A DNA stretch of 64,000 bases from Rhodoblastus sp. 17X3 (GTDB taxonomy: Bacteria; Pseudomonadota; Alphaproteobacteria; Rhizobiales; Beijerinckiaceae). The DNA lies in the NCBI RefSeq assembly GCF_030056575.1, contig NZ_JASHHX010000013.1, positions 62,001 through 126,000 of the forward strand. Direction: 5' to 3'. A program made the translations under genes and the position numbers. Shown here piece by piece: positions 1-7,971 of this stretch. Position 1 is the first letter of the stretch, and each line of letters starts with the position of its first letter. A model generated the notes under the pieces. That model had not been told where the DNA came from. It searched no databases and worked only from the letters and a program-made list of their open reading frames with translations.

Positions 1-154
1 AGCCGGACGAAATTTCTTCGCCGGAATAGCGATAGCTCCAACGGATCGTGCCGCTCCAGGTCGCGCCGGGGCGCACAAGGTTTTGTCGAATGAGACGGTT
101 CAGGTCCAGTTTGAGGCCGTCTTCGAGGCGAACACGTTGGCGAGGGCGCGGCAT
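1..154 (-). CDS. Conserved mobile-element hypothetical protein (partial, runs off left edge)
   Basis: Reading the minus strand from the ATG at 154 gives an open frame to the window edge, beginning MPRPRQRVRLEDGLKLDLN. From memory, proteins starting with this basic 'RQRVRLEDGLKLDLNRL' segment are common hypotheticals near integrases in rhizobial genomes; I know no function. A strong Shine-Dalgarno GGAGG sits 8 bases before the ATG and the start lies 2 bases after the stop of the preceding gene, so the two are probably co-transcribed. Only about 51 codons are visible; the C-terminus is outside the window. The frame is open throughout and its start signals are good, but the family recognition is by eye. 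Confidence 0.6.
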   Translation of the reverse strand, partial: MPRPRQRVRLEDGLKLDLNRLIRQNLVRPGATWSGTIRWSYRYSGEEISSG

Positions 155-156
155 GG

Positions 157-882
157 TCAAAACCTCCTACGATTTGAGGCGACGGGATTGCGAACGGCGG
201 AAGGCGCAAGGGGCGGCGCCGCTGCGCTTCGCAAGGCTTCGCGCGCCGCCCCTCGGCAATCATTGGCGCCAAGGCCAGCAAACCCAGATGCTGATAATAG
301 CTGTGTCGCGAGGGTTCCCAGCGCAACCGGCTCGGAATTGGTTTGAGGCGGAAATAAATCGTTTTTTCCGTGAATTAGCGCCTTTGGTTTGGCCGCAGTT
401 TTTTCAGGGATTTTGCCGTTCGCGGTTTCAACAAGAACCTGTTGCGGTTTTAACAAGGACTTGTCAGGCGTCTTATTGAAACCTGTCCGGTTCTTATTGC
501 GACCGGGGCGCGCTGGGTTGCGGATGCGTAAAAATTCTTCCGTTTTGGGGAGGCCTTCGACCTCGCTGGGGAACATAGTGAGCCGATAGAGAGAAGTTTG
601 ACGACTGCCGGAAAATCGTCCGACGCGGCAAACGGCGAGCCAACCGTTCTTTTCGAGGTCCGTCAGGCTCTCGCTGGCTATCGTCCGGCTGCAACCCACA
701 GCCTTTTGAACCCGCGTCAGGCTCCATTCCAGGCGGCTGTTTTTGGCCGGGCGATAATCGCACAACATGTGAACAAGCAGGAGCTGCGCTTCGCGCCGGA
801 TCGCGAGCCACGCGGGCAATTCTAGCCAGTGGGCATAAATGCGCGCATGGGGGCGGTCGGCGTGTTTTGTGGCTTTGGCCAT
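157..882 (-). CDS. Winged-helix replication/regulatory-type protein of the island
   Basis: The 241-residue product has an N-terminal half resembling helix-turn-helix proteins of mobile elements: 'LEWSLTRVQKAVGCSRTIASESLTDLEKNGWLAV' (about residues 52-85) reads as a winged helix that chooses between DNA sequences, followed by a strand-rich wing (VCRVGRFSGSRQTSLYRLT). The second half is low-complexity, rich in Lys/Pro/Asn and probably disordered. Similar proteins occur beside AlpA-like regulators and P4-type integrases, as here, and may help control replication or excision. It lies 6 bases after the AlpA-like gene and just before the next hypothetical, so the three form a minus-strand operon. 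Function beyond DNA binding is inference. Confidence 0.6.
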   Translation of the reverse strand: MAKATKHADRPHARIYAHWLELPAWLAIRREAQLLLVHMLCDYRPAKNSRLEWSLTRVQKAVGCSRTIASESLTDLEKNGWLAVCRVGRFSGSRQTSLYRLTMFPSEVEGLPKTEEFLRIRNPARPGRNKNRTGFNKTPDKSLLKPQQVLVETANGKIPEKTAAKPKALIHGKNDLFPPQTNSEPVALGTLATQLLSASGFAGLGANDCRGAAREALRSAAAPPLAPSAVRNPVASNRRRF

Positions 883-888
883 CGGATT

Positions 889-1107
889 TTACTCCCTGGC
901 CTCAGCGCCCTTTCTGGCGTCCACGGAAATAAGCGCCTCAATCGCATCGCGCGGAATCAGCCGACGCCCGCCGATCTTGACGGTGCGCAGCGTTCCAGTC
1001 TGCATTTGCTTGTAAAGCGTGCTGCGGCTCAGGCCGTAGATTTTGGCCGCTTCCTTGACGTGAAAAGCGCGCTTGTCGTCAGTTCGAACCGTTTCAATTT
1101 GTGTCAT
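889..1107 (-). CDS. AlpA-like / excisionase-family helix-turn-helix regulator
   Basis: A 72-residue protein made almost wholly of a MerR-like winged helix: 'FHVKEAAKIYGLSRSTLYKQMQTGTLRTVKIGGRRLIPRDAIEALI'. The pattern 'VKEAA...GLSRSTLY...G.L...KIGGRR.IP...IEA.I' is the classic signature of the HTH_17 / excisionase (AlpA, Xis-like) family, which bend DNA or regulate integrase genes. It sits about 2.3 kb downstream of a P4-type integrase within the same island and leads a short minus-strand operon. Its likely role is as excisionase or as regulator of the island genes. An RBS-like AGGAGG occurs just upstream of the ATG (1112-1125 region, GGCGATTCG spacer). Confidence 0.8.
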   Translation of the reverse strand: MTQIETVRTDDKRAFHVKEAAKIYGLSRSTLYKQMQTGTLRTVKIGGRRLIPRDAIEALISVDARKGAEARE

Positions 1108-1196
1108 CGAATCGCCTCCTGTTCTTGGCGATCCGAATTAGTATTGCAATGTTCGCGCTTGTCAGCCAGTAGCCGACTTTTCCACGGACCAACGAC

Positions 1197-1224
1197 ATTC
1201 GTCCGGCGATTTTTTCGGACGAAT
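1197..1224 (-). terminator. Hairpin directly 3' of the AT-rich hypothetical gene
   Basis: Perfect 9-bp arms ATTCGTCCG (1197-1205) and CGGACGAAT (1216-1224) flank a 10-base loop, one base past the stop of the gene that ends at 1226. No U-tract follows on the minus strand, so it could end transcription weakly, protect the mRNA, or act as an operator for the downstream AlpA-like gene. Confidence 0.45.
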
Positions 1225-1225
1225 A

Positions 1226-1840
1226 TCAATTGTCCGGGGTAGCGAGGTCACCGATTTGGCTCCTGTTCGTCTTCGACGCCGTAGCAAGGCGTTTTCTGAT
1301 TCGCTCGATTTCTGTCGTCTCGCCAGCCGGCTCCCAGCTTTTCGGTGGAGTGCTTCCGAACGCCTCACTAATTTCGGCCATAACGGTGGCGCGAATTTCG
1401 CGAGCAGTTTGGTTTAGATTGCTGCGCAGTCTGGGTTTTTTCTGCCAAGTTTCTTTTGCGCATGTCTCAATAATCATCTGAATGTTATCTTTGCGACGCG
1501 CGTTTCTTGCATTAATTGTATTTATATAATTGCAAAATTTCCTTGTTGATTTCGATATAATCGCAGTTGAGCCGATTTGGTACGAGTGAGCAACAATTAG
1601 ATGCAGTGCCTTTAATACGTTGGCTTTTGTCTCTTCATCGTCATTAAAAATATATTCTATCGTCTCAATCAAATAATTGTGACACTCGCGAACTATCTTT
1701 TTGGCAGCTTTAACTTCATTTATATCTTTTGGGTCACATAGTGACATTTCCAAGAACGATTCGGCCTTTTCTTCGATGTTTTCAACAAAGGCGTCACAGA
1801 GAAGCCTATAAAATTTCGAATCCGAAAGATCTTTTCCCAT
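1226..1840 (-). CDS. AT-rich hypothetical island protein
   Basis: A 204-residue soluble, helix-rich protein with many Glu/Lys/Asn and no signal peptide or membrane segment. No family is recognised. Residues about 60-115 (ETIEYIFNDDEETKANVLKA...) look like a helical repeat; the C-terminal part is basic. Its coding sequence is much richer in A+T than anything else in the window, and codons such as ATA, AAT and TTA are frequent, which points to recent transfer. It lies between the integrase and the AlpA-like regulator, the usual cargo position of small P4-type islands, so a defence or fitness function is possible but nothing in the sequence shows one. Confidence 0.55.
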   Translation of the reverse strand: MGKDLSDSKFYRLLCDAFVENIEEKAESFLEMSLCDPKDINEVKAAKKIVRECHNYLIETIEYIFNDDEETKANVLKALHLIVAHSYQIGSTAIISKSTRKFCNYINTINARNARRKDNIQMIIETCAKETWQKKPRLRSNLNQTAREIRATVMAEISEAFGSTPPKSWEPAGETTEIERIRKRLATASKTNRSQIGDLATPDN

Positions 1841-2100
1841 CCGCGCGCATCCGCAAGCATCGCAGAAACACGCGGAAACCGGGCGATGCGTCCCGGCTTG
1901 TCGGATGGCTGTCCTATCCGCGCAAACGCCAGCTTACCGCCGCGAACGATTCGGGACAAACCAGAAACACAGGATTTGCCCGTCTATGCGCAAAAGCCAC
2001 GTCTCCAACTTTTTTCTTTTTATTCGCGGCTTTGTGCGCAGAGGTATGGAACCGGTACAATCGCCGCGACCCTCCAGAGATTCAATCCCCCCTGGGGGCC

Positions 2101-2220
2101 TCAGCTTTCCTCTTTGCGCACCAGCAATATGGACAAGGCCCGGCCATTCCATTCGACCGTTTCGCGCCAGGGATAAAAAATCGGGCAAGTCTGCCCCGTG
2201 AATTTCAGCACGTCGCCCAT
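2101..2220 (-). CDS. Possible 39-residue island peptide in the integrase-hypothetical gap
   Basis: A short frame starting MGDVLKFTGQTCPIFYPWRE begins 5 bases after the integrase stop and ends at 2101. The peptide is compositionally protein-like (aromatic, hydrophobic C-terminus ending in charged residues), and its start position next to the integrase stop is suggestive, but no good Shine-Dalgarno is seen and no family is recognised. The rest of the 1841-2225 gap holds no convincing gene, only overlapping frames with poor composition. Confidence 0.3.
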   Translation of the reverse strand: MGDVLKFTGQTCPIFYPWRETVEWNGRALSILLVRKEES

Positions 2221-2225
2221 GCTGT

Positions 2226-3452
2226 TCAGTCCCGCCCGGTGGCAGGCCGCAAGGTGACAACCTCGCCGCCCGCTTTGAGCCGGTCGAGATAATCCGCCCA
2301 CCACGTCATCATCTCGACCCGCTCAGGCCAGAAGTCGGCGCGCGCATAGGCGCGGCGCACTTCGTCCGGGTCCGCGTGGGCCAATTGGCGTTCGATTGCG
2401 TCGCCGCTCCACTTGCCGCTTTCGTTCAGCATGGACGATGCGGCGGCGCGGAAACCGTGCGCCGTCATTTCGTCCTGAGCAAAACCAAGCCGTCTTAGCG
2501 CGCCGTTCAAAGTGTTTTCGGACATTGGCCGTTCGACGGAACGAAGGCCGGGGAACAACAGTCGGCAGCGGCCCGTCCCGTCGTGCAATTCCCTGAGCAA
2601 CGCCACGGCTTGCGACGCCAGCGGAACGCGATGCGGGCGCCGCATTTTCATCCTACCCGCTGGAATCGACCAGACAGCCGCGTCCAGATCAAATTCCGCC
2701 CATTCGGCGTTCCGCAGTTCGCCCGGCCTGACAAATGTCAGCGAAAGCAGTTGCAAGGCGATGCGTGTCATCGGATCGCCGGCATAGCCATTGATCGCGC
2801 GAAGCAACCCACCAAAAGGAACCGGCTCGACAATAGCCGGCCTATGTCTCACGGTTGGCGTCGTCAGCGCGCCTCGCAAAGCGAAGGTCGGATCGTTGCC
2901 GCATCGTCCGGTCGCAATGGCATAGCGAAAAACTTGCCCTACCAGCGCGCGCAGCCGCACCGCAGTCTCATGCCGCCCGCGTTCTTCAACCGCGCGCAAG
3001 CAGGCGAGAATTTCGGGCGCCGTGATTTCATGAATCGGTCGAGCGCCAAGGCTCGGACGGACGAATCCCAGCGCCCATTCGTTTTTCGCCAGGGTTTTTT
3101 CGGTCTTGCCTTCCCGGCGCTTCTTTTCGAGCATTTCGCTGGCGATGGCGTCGAATGTGTTGACGCGCTCCAATGCCTCGCGCGCCTTGACCGTCTTGCG
3201 GCGCTCTCCCGGATCGACGCCCGACGCGGCCAGGGCCTTCGCTTCATCCCGCTTGTTGCGGGCATCTTTCAGCGCCAGTTGCGGGTAAGCGCCCAGCGAT
3301 AAGGTCTTTTCCTTACCCGCAAACCGATAGCCCATGCGCCAGAGTTTCGAACCCGATGGCTCAACCAGCAAATAGAGCCATCCGCCATCGGACAGCTTGT
3401 AGGGCTTGGCGCGAGGCTTCGCGTTTCGGATTTCAACGTCTGTGAGCGGCAT
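2226..3452 (-). CDS. P4-type tyrosine recombinase / site-specific integrase
   Basis: A 408-residue integrase that recombines the island into the adjacent tRNA-Leu. The N-terminus (MPLTDVEIRNAKPRAKPYKL, then 'SDGGWLYLLVEPSGSKLWRMGYRFAGKEKTLSLGAYP') is the DUF4102 arm-binding domain typical of P4 and CP4-57 integrases; a SAM-like core-binding domain and the catalytic domain follow. Catalytic features are intact: the Arg of 'RPGELRNAEW', the H-x-x-R box in 'AHGFRAAASS', and the C-terminal 'RRAYARADFW...MMTWWADYL' containing the nucleophile Tyr. The start at 3452 was chosen because the family begins at MPLTD; an upstream in-frame ATG (3530) would add an unrelated 26 residues. The gene points away from tRNA-Leu(CAA), 185 bases from its 3' end, the classical arrangement. 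Confidence 0.93.
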   Translation of the reverse strand: MPLTDVEIRNAKPRAKPYKLSDGGWLYLLVEPSGSKLWRMGYRFAGKEKTLSLGAYPQLALKDARNKRDEAKALAASGVDPGERRKTVKAREALERVNTFDAIASEMLEKKRREGKTEKTLAKNEWALGFVRPSLGARPIHEITAPEILACLRAVEERGRHETAVRLRALVGQVFRYAIATGRCGNDPTFALRGALTTPTVRHRPAIVEPVPFGGLLRAINGYAGDPMTRIALQLLSLTFVRPGELRNAEWAEFDLDAAVWSIPAGRMKMRRPHRVPLASQAVALLRELHDGTGRCRLLFPGLRSVERPMSENTLNGALRRLGFAQDEMTAHGFRAAASSMLNESGKWSGDAIERQLAHADPDEVRRAYARADFWPERVEMMTWWADYLDRLKAGGEVVTLRPATGRD

Positions 3453-3637
3453 TGCGGGCGCCTGCGGGTAGGATTTTCGCCCCTTGCTTGAGGGCGCCCG
3501 CGATTCTACCCGCAAAAATCGTGGCTGCAAGCGGGCATCCTCGGACAGAGAAAGACAGTCCTGGACGCCACACGAGGATGATAGCTATTGTTTTTCAGAC
3601 AGTTACGGACTGTTGCGGACAGTCTCGGATATGAAAG
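3453..3637 (-). repeat. Integrase-tRNA leader/attachment region, copy 1 (homologous to 44632-44793)
   Basis: The spacer between integrase start and tRNA-Leu aligns with the spacer between the broken integrase and tRNA-Thr. Shared blocks include GGACGCCA (about 3563-3570 versus 44719-44726) and a block next to the tRNA that contains TTTTTCAGA, AGTTA, GGAC, CGGACAG, TCGGA and GAAAGTGGTGCC in the same order and spacing. Repeated GGAC words (TACGGAC, GCGGACAG) look like integrase arm-type binding sites. It should hold the integrase promoter and the attachment core at the tRNA 3' end. Confidence 0.6.
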
Positions 3638-3722
3638 TGGTGCCCCTGGCCGGGATCGAACCAGCACTCCTTGCGGAACTCGATTTTGAGTCGAGCGCGT
3701 CTACCAATTCCGCCACAGGGGC
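3638..3722 (-). tRNA. tRNA-Leu (anticodon CAA)
   Basis: An 85-nt leucine tRNA on the minus strand. The acceptor stem pairs GCCCCTG with CAGGGGC, followed by discriminator A and an encoded CCA (3638-3640). The anticodon stem CTCGA/TCGAG holds loop CTCAAAA, giving CAA, which reads UUG. It has the long variable arm expected of tRNA-Leu and a normal T arm (GGTTCGATCC). Its 3' end is the integration site of the island to the left. Confidence 0.96.
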
Positions 3723-3957
3723 AACGCGGGCGAACAGCCCGGAAGCGGCGCGGATCATAGCGTGCAACTTCTTCCCGTCAATCGCCGCGAGCGCGCGATT
3801 CCGCATTTTTGACGCAGGCTTGCGATCGGCGCCGAAAAGGGCGTCCCTCCTTTGACAAGGCGCTGACCGCTTTTGGGGATAAGATCAGCAAGCTTGCCTT
3901 GGCCGAGCCTGAGCGAAAGTGCTACAAACCCGCGCGTTCGCAACGGATCGGATTCGG

Positions 3958-4539
3958 ATGTTCAAAAGGCTTTATGACTGGACGCTGTCGCTGGCCGAAA
4001 GCCGCCATGCGACGCTCGCCCTCGCCGGAATCGCTTTCGCCGAAAGCTCGTTCTTTCCGCTGCCGCCCGATCTCATCCTGCTGCCCATGTCGCTGGCCAA
4101 GCCGCAGAAGGCCTGGTTCTATGCGCTGGTCTGCACCATCGCGTCGGTGCTGGGCGGCATCCTTGGCTATGCAATCGGGGCCTTGCTCTATGACACGGTC
4201 GGCCATTACATCATTGCGCTTTACGGCTATGGGCCGCGCATCGGCGCGCTGCGGGAGTTTTACGCGCAATGGGGCTGGGCCTTCATCCTGGTAAAGGGCC
4301 TCACGCCGATTCCCTTCAAGCTTGTCACCATCGTCAGCGGCCTGCTCGGCTATAGTCTGCCGCTGTTCATCGTGCTTTCAATGATCACGCGCGGCGCGCG
4401 CTTCTTCCTGGTCGCGGCGGCGATGAATCGCTACGGCGACACGGTCCGTGTCTGGATGGACAAGCATTTCGCCTGGTTCATCGCGATCCTGCTGGCGATC
4501 ATCGTGTTCGGCTTCTGGGCCGCGGTCCATCTGGTGTGA
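3958..4539 (+). CDS. YqaA-family (DedA/SNARE-associated) inner-membrane protein
   Basis: A 193-residue membrane protein of the YqaA branch of the DedA superfamily. These proteins are linked to membrane homeostasis and lipid-carrier flipping; the exact substrate of this branch is not settled. Visible marks are the motif 'FAESSFFPLPPDLILLPMSLAKP' near residues 25-47, the re-entrant region 'GG.LGYAIGALLYD', the signature 'GWAFILVKGLTPIPFKLVTIVSGLLGYSLPLFI', and a final hydrophobic helix (AWFIAILLAIIVFGFWAAV). The start MFKRLYDW (3958) is preferred over an upstream frame extension because the family begins there. It lies 4 bases before dsbB, and the two are likely one operon. Confidence 0.88.
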   Translation: MFKRLYDWTLSLAESRHATLALAGIAFAESSFFPLPPDLILLPMSLAKPQKAWFYALVCTIASVLGGILGYAIGALLYDTVGHYIIALYGYGPRIGALREFYAQWGWAFILVKGLTPIPFKLVTIVSGLLGYSLPLFIVLSMITRGARFFLVAAAMNRYGDTVRVWMDKHFAWFIAILLAIIVFGFWAAVHLV

Positions 4540-4543
4540 CGCC

Positions 4544-5059
4544 ATGACCAAATTCGAGCAAATTCGATCCCTCCTGCAGCCTCTGCCCGCCGCCTCGCTC
4601 GTGCTGCTGGGCGCGGCGGTCACGCTCGCCGGGGCCTGGACCTTCCAGTCCCTCGGCTTCGAGCCCTGTGAATTATGCCTGAAGCAGCGCTATCCCTATT
4701 ACGCGACGCTGCCGCTGGCGACGGCTGCAATTTTCCTGGCCCGCAATGCGCAGCCCTTCGCGGCCCGGCTTATCCTTGGCCTTCTCGCCGTGATCTTCGT
4801 CGCCAGCGCGGTCGCTGGCGCCTATCACGCCGGCGTCGAATGGAAATTCTGGCCCGGGCCCACGGATTGCACCGGCGATTTCGTCAAGCCGGTCTCGATG
4901 GAAGATTTTCGCAAGCAGATGGAGACCATGCGCATCATACGATGCGACGAGGTTTCGCTGCGCATCCTCGGCCTGTCTCTGGCCGACTGGAACGTGCTGG
5001 TTTCCGCCGGAATCGCTCTGGTCGCCGCTCTTGGCGCGACGGCGCCGAAAAAGAGCTGA
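4544..5059 (+). CDS. DsbB-family disulfide bond formation protein
   Basis: A 171-residue, four-helix inner-membrane protein that would reoxidise a periplasmic DsbA-like thiol oxidase and pass electrons to quinone. The first cysteine pair is C-x-x-C in 'GFEPCELCLKQRYPYY' (about residues 44-47), whose Arg follows as in DsbB. The second periplasmic loop carries 'PGPTDCTGDF' and 'IIRCDEVS', giving the two further cysteines. The downstream loop is close to the DsbI/DsbB-like branch found in alphaproteobacteria. It follows the YqaA gene by 4 bases and ends at a strong hairpin. No DsbA gene is in the window. Confidence 0.88.
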   Translation: MTKFEQIRSLLQPLPAASLVLLGAAVTLAGAWTFQSLGFEPCELCLKQRYPYYATLPLATAAIFLARNAQPFAARLILGLLAVIFVASAVAGAYHAGVEWKFWPGPTDCTGDFVKPVSMEDFRKQMETMRIIRCDEVSLRILGLSLADWNVLVSAGIALVAALGATAPKKS

Positions 5060-5088
5060 GCCCGGCGCCGAAGGGCCGGCGCCGGGCT
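5059..5088. terminator. Bidirectional terminator between dsbB and the TonB receptor gene
   Basis: Perfect 11-bp arms AGCCCGGCGCC (5059-5069) and GGCGCCGGGCT (5078-5088) with an 8-base loop. TCGGTTTT follows on the plus strand and CTCTTTTTC on the minus strand, so it can serve both converging genes. Confidence 0.8.
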
Positions 5089-5095
5089 TCGGTTT

Positions 5096-7381
5096 TCAGA
5101 ATCTGGCGGTCACGCCGCCATAGATCGTCCGTCCGATCGCCGCGACCGGCGTATGGAGCAGCGCATTTGCGCCCGCTTTCCAGTCCGCGATGTCGATGCC
5201 GCCGAGCGGGCTGTAATACATCTGGTTGCCGAGGTTCTCGACGCCCAGGTCAAAGCGCAGGTTCCTGTATTCAAAGGACGTGCGCAAATTGACGATCGCA
5301 TAGGCCGGCGTGGTCGGCTCGAGACGCACGGACTGGACGAGCGTCTTGGCCGCGGCCGCCTGAACTTCCACCGTGCTGGTCAGGCGCCCGCCGAAGATGA
5401 CGATGGCGTTTTCGAGCGCCGCTTTCCCGTTCAGCGGCATCATGTGGTAAAGATTCATGGACGCGTCGGTGCGCCAGCCGCGCACATGGCCGCCGGCGCC
5501 GGAGATCGAGAAGTCGCCATAATCCGCCGTATGGGCGATCAGGGCGCGGCCCGAGATGTCGAAGCCATAGAGCTCGGCGTTGTGATTGGCGAACCGCAGC
5601 AGGTTGGCGGCGTTGGGGCCCTTGCCGATCACGCCGATCTGGTCGACGTCGATATAGTCCTGCACATAGGTGAAATAGGGCGTCAGCTTGACGTCCCAGG
5701 CTTGTTGCGCCGGATCGCTCCAATGCGCCGTCGCGGCGATCGTATGCGCGACTTCCGGATTCAGGTTGAGATTGCCGACATAGCCGTTGCCGTCGCCAAA
5801 CCAGCCGATCATCGAGGCGGCCATCGCATTGGTGGACCACGCATAGCGCTCGTAAATGCTCGGCGAGCGCGTCTTGCGCGTATAGCCGAACTCATATTGC
5901 GCGGAAGGATCGACGTAATAGCGCACGAGCGCCGCGGCGTCGAAATTGATGCTCGTCCTTGCATGATCCTGGGCGTTGAACGCCGCCGCGTTCATGCCAT
6001 ACATCATCATGTTGTAGCCCTGGACGTCGCCCGCGTTCATCCAGACCGTGTCATTGCGCACGCCGACGAGCGTCGACCATTGGTTTGTCCAGCGCCGCTC
6101 CCACTCGGCATAGGTGCTGAGCACGTTGCGCTGGCCGTTATTGACGTTCACGAAGGTCGAGCAGCACATCATGCTCTTCCCCATGCCCATGCCCATGCCG
6201 CGCATGCCCATCCCGGACGGTAGGACCGGCGGCCACCACTCGTTGAGCGTCTGCATGTGCAGCTCATTGCCGACGCGCACCAGATCGATCTGGCTCGCGA
6301 TGATCTCGCCCTTGAGCTTGTAGCCATAGTCCTGGCCGTTGACATACATCGGCATGCCGGTCCGCGGCGTGGTGACATAGCCGACCCGGTCCTCCAGAAA
6401 GTTCATGTAGTGCTGGGTCAGGTGATAATAGGCGCTGGCCTCCAGTCGGCCCCAGGCGAAGCCGCCCTTGTAGGACAGGTCGAAGGTGTTGCCGAGATTC
6501 CCCAGCATGTCCATGTATTGGTTGACGAAGCCCTGATAGGGAATGTTCTGGAACGCATAGTGGAAGGCGAGGAGCTGATCCTCGTTGCGATAGGACAGGG
6601 TGGCGGACTGGTTCTGCGCCTCATAGCCTGTCGAGCGCACGACCGAGCCGTCGCCCGCGTTGTAATTGCCCGCTTTGCTCCAGGCTCCGTCATATTGCAG
6701 GCTGAAATGATCGGTCGCCACATTGGCGTGGCCCGACACGCTCAGGGCGTCGCCATTCGAGCGGTAAAAGGTCGAAACCGAGCCCGAGGCGACGACGCCG
6801 GGGCTGAGCGGCCAGAGGATGGCCGCCGGTCCCTCGACGGCGGCGGGTTCCGCGCCCTTCACGACGGCTGGCGCCGGGGCGCCGGCGAAGACGGGATCGC
6901 GCGGGTTGACGATGATCGAGCCGCCGATCGAATCGCCTCCCTTGCTCACTGGCACATTGACCGTCAGCACTTCGACCGAGCCGATGGCGACCGGGTCGAT
7001 ATAGGACAGCGGCGGGTTCATGTGGTTGGCGCAGGCCGAGCTGATCGGCACGCCGCCCAGCACGACCACGTTGCGATCGTCATTGAGGCCGTGAATGATC
7101 GGCAGACTCGAAACCGGGCCGCCGGTCTGGAGACTCACGCCCGGCGTACCCGACAGCATGCGCGCGGCGTCATTGGTGACCGGGGCGCGGGTGGCGATGG
7201 CGTTGCGGGAGATGATCGTGGCGTTCAGCGTGGGCTTGCCATTGCGCGAGGACGGACCGTCTTCGGACGCATAACGGTCCGCATAGACATCGATATTGGG
7301 CAAGGGAGAGGCTTGCTGGGCGTGCGCGGCAAAAGGCGAGAGCGCGACGCCCGCCAGCAGGCAGGACGCGATTTTCGACAT
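5096..7381 (-). CDS. TonB-dependent copper-type receptor (OprC/CopA-like)
   Basis: A 761-residue outer-membrane receptor driven by TonB. It has a signal peptide (MSKIASCLLAGVALSPFAAHAQ), a plug domain with 'TNDAARMLSGTPGVSLQTGGPVSSLPIIHGL' and 'RNVVVLGGVPISSACANHMNPPLSYIDP', and a barrel ending in aromatic Phe (YGGVTARF). The 'CANHMNPPLSYI' segment and a Met-rich stretch (GMGMRGMGMGMGKSMMCC, about residues 390-408) are metal-binding features of the OprC/NosA-type copper receptor family, so copper uptake is the likely role. Divergence from siderophore receptors is also seen in the lack of an iron-related neighbour; the gene upstream on the same strand codes a DUF2946 copper-associated protein. 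The start has no strong RBS. Confidence 0.88.
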   Translation of the reverse strand: MSKIASCLLAGVALSPFAAHAQQASPLPNIDVYADRYASEDGPSSRNGKPTLNATIISRNAIATRAPVTNDAARMLSGTPGVSLQTGGPVSSLPIIHGLNDDRNVVVLGGVPISSACANHMNPPLSYIDPVAIGSVEVLTVNVPVSKGGDSIGGSIIVNPRDPVFAGAPAPAVVKGAEPAAVEGPAAILWPLSPGVVASGSVSTFYRSNGDALSVSGHANVATDHFSLQYDGAWSKAGNYNAGDGSVVRSTGYEAQNQSATLSYRNEDQLLAFHYAFQNIPYQGFVNQYMDMLGNLGNTFDLSYKGGFAWGRLEASAYYHLTQHYMNFLEDRVGYVTTPRTGMPMYVNGQDYGYKLKGEIIASQIDLVRVGNELHMQTLNEWWPPVLPSGMGMRGMGMGMGKSMMCCSTFVNVNNGQRNVLSTYAEWERRWTNQWSTLVGVRNDTVWMNAGDVQGYNMMMYGMNAAAFNAQDHARTSINFDAAALVRYYVDPSAQYEFGYTRKTRSPSIYERYAWSTNAMAASMIGWFGDGNGYVGNLNLNPEVAHTIAATAHWSDPAQQAWDVKLTPYFTYVQDYIDVDQIGVIGKGPNAANLLRFANHNAELYGFDISGRALIAHTADYGDFSISGAGGHVRGWRTDASMNLYHMMPLNGKAALENAIVIFGGRLTSTVEVQAAAAKTLVQSVRLEPTTPAYAIVNLRTSFEYRNLRFDLGVENLGNQMYYSPLGGIDIADWKAGANALLHTPVAAIGRTIYGGVTARF

Positions 7382-7437
7382 GATGAGGGCTTTCGAGGCT
7401 TGAATACGTCAGGCGAGGAGCGAATCCTCGCGGCCGA

Positions 7438-7842
7438 TCAAGCGGCGAAAGGCGGCGCGCGCGCCGACCAGCTGGTCGACCAGCCGGAATGGCGCAGCGA
7501 AAGGATAGCAGTCGGGAAATCAGGCGCGACGGCGACGCGATAGCGGGTCGGGAAGCCCGTCGCGGCCATTGGCGACGCGAGCGGCGCCGCAAAGGTCCAG
7601 CACAGGGCGCAATGTTCGTGACCATGACCGGCGGGGCGCCCGCCGTCGTGATCACGATCAGAAACTGACCCGTCCGGGGCGCAGATCGTCCAGGCGCTGG
7701 CGCGATCCAGCCCGGCTTCCAGGACCGCGCCGGGCTGGAGGCGAGACGAGAGGACGGGCGCAAGCGCAAGAACATAGGCGAGCGCGATCATCACGATCGC
7801 GCGCAAATAGCCCCGCTCTTTGGTCCACGCCTTCGCCATCAT
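7438..7842 (-). CDS. DUF2946 family secreted/membrane protein, copper-associated
   Basis: A 134-residue protein with an N-terminal hydrophobic helix (YLRAIVMIALAYVLALAPVL), the pair 'HEHCALCW' and the family C-terminal 'SARAPP' ending. DUF2946 proteins are small envelope proteins usually found next to copper-related TonB receptors and are thought to handle copper; no reaction is established. Here the gene lies 56 bases upstream of the copper-type receptor on the same strand, fitting an operon. His and Cys in 'GHGHEHCALC' could bind metal. Two adjacent ATG codons (7842, 7839) could serve as start. Confidence 0.72.
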   Translation of the reverse strand: MMAKAWTKERGYLRAIVMIALAYVLALAPVLSSRLQPGAVLEAGLDRASAWTICAPDGSVSDRDHDGGRPAGHGHEHCALCWTFAAPLASPMAATGFPTRYRVAVAPDFPTAILSLRHSGWSTSWSARAPPFAA

Positions 7843-7971
7843 GTTTTGGCTAAGGCATCGCCATGTTTGCGGCAACGGGCAAGATGTCGCGATTCTGCCC
7901 CAAGGCCGCTTTTGGGGCGTCGCCGCAGCATTTCCGCCACACTGGCATGAATCCCGGCTCCGGGCTCGGCG

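Noticed and set aside
5153-6223. 356-codon plus-strand open frame over the TonB receptor
   Set aside because: It is the complement of the receptor gene; composition is Arg/His/Val-rich with no motif, and the opposite frame has clear domain motifs.
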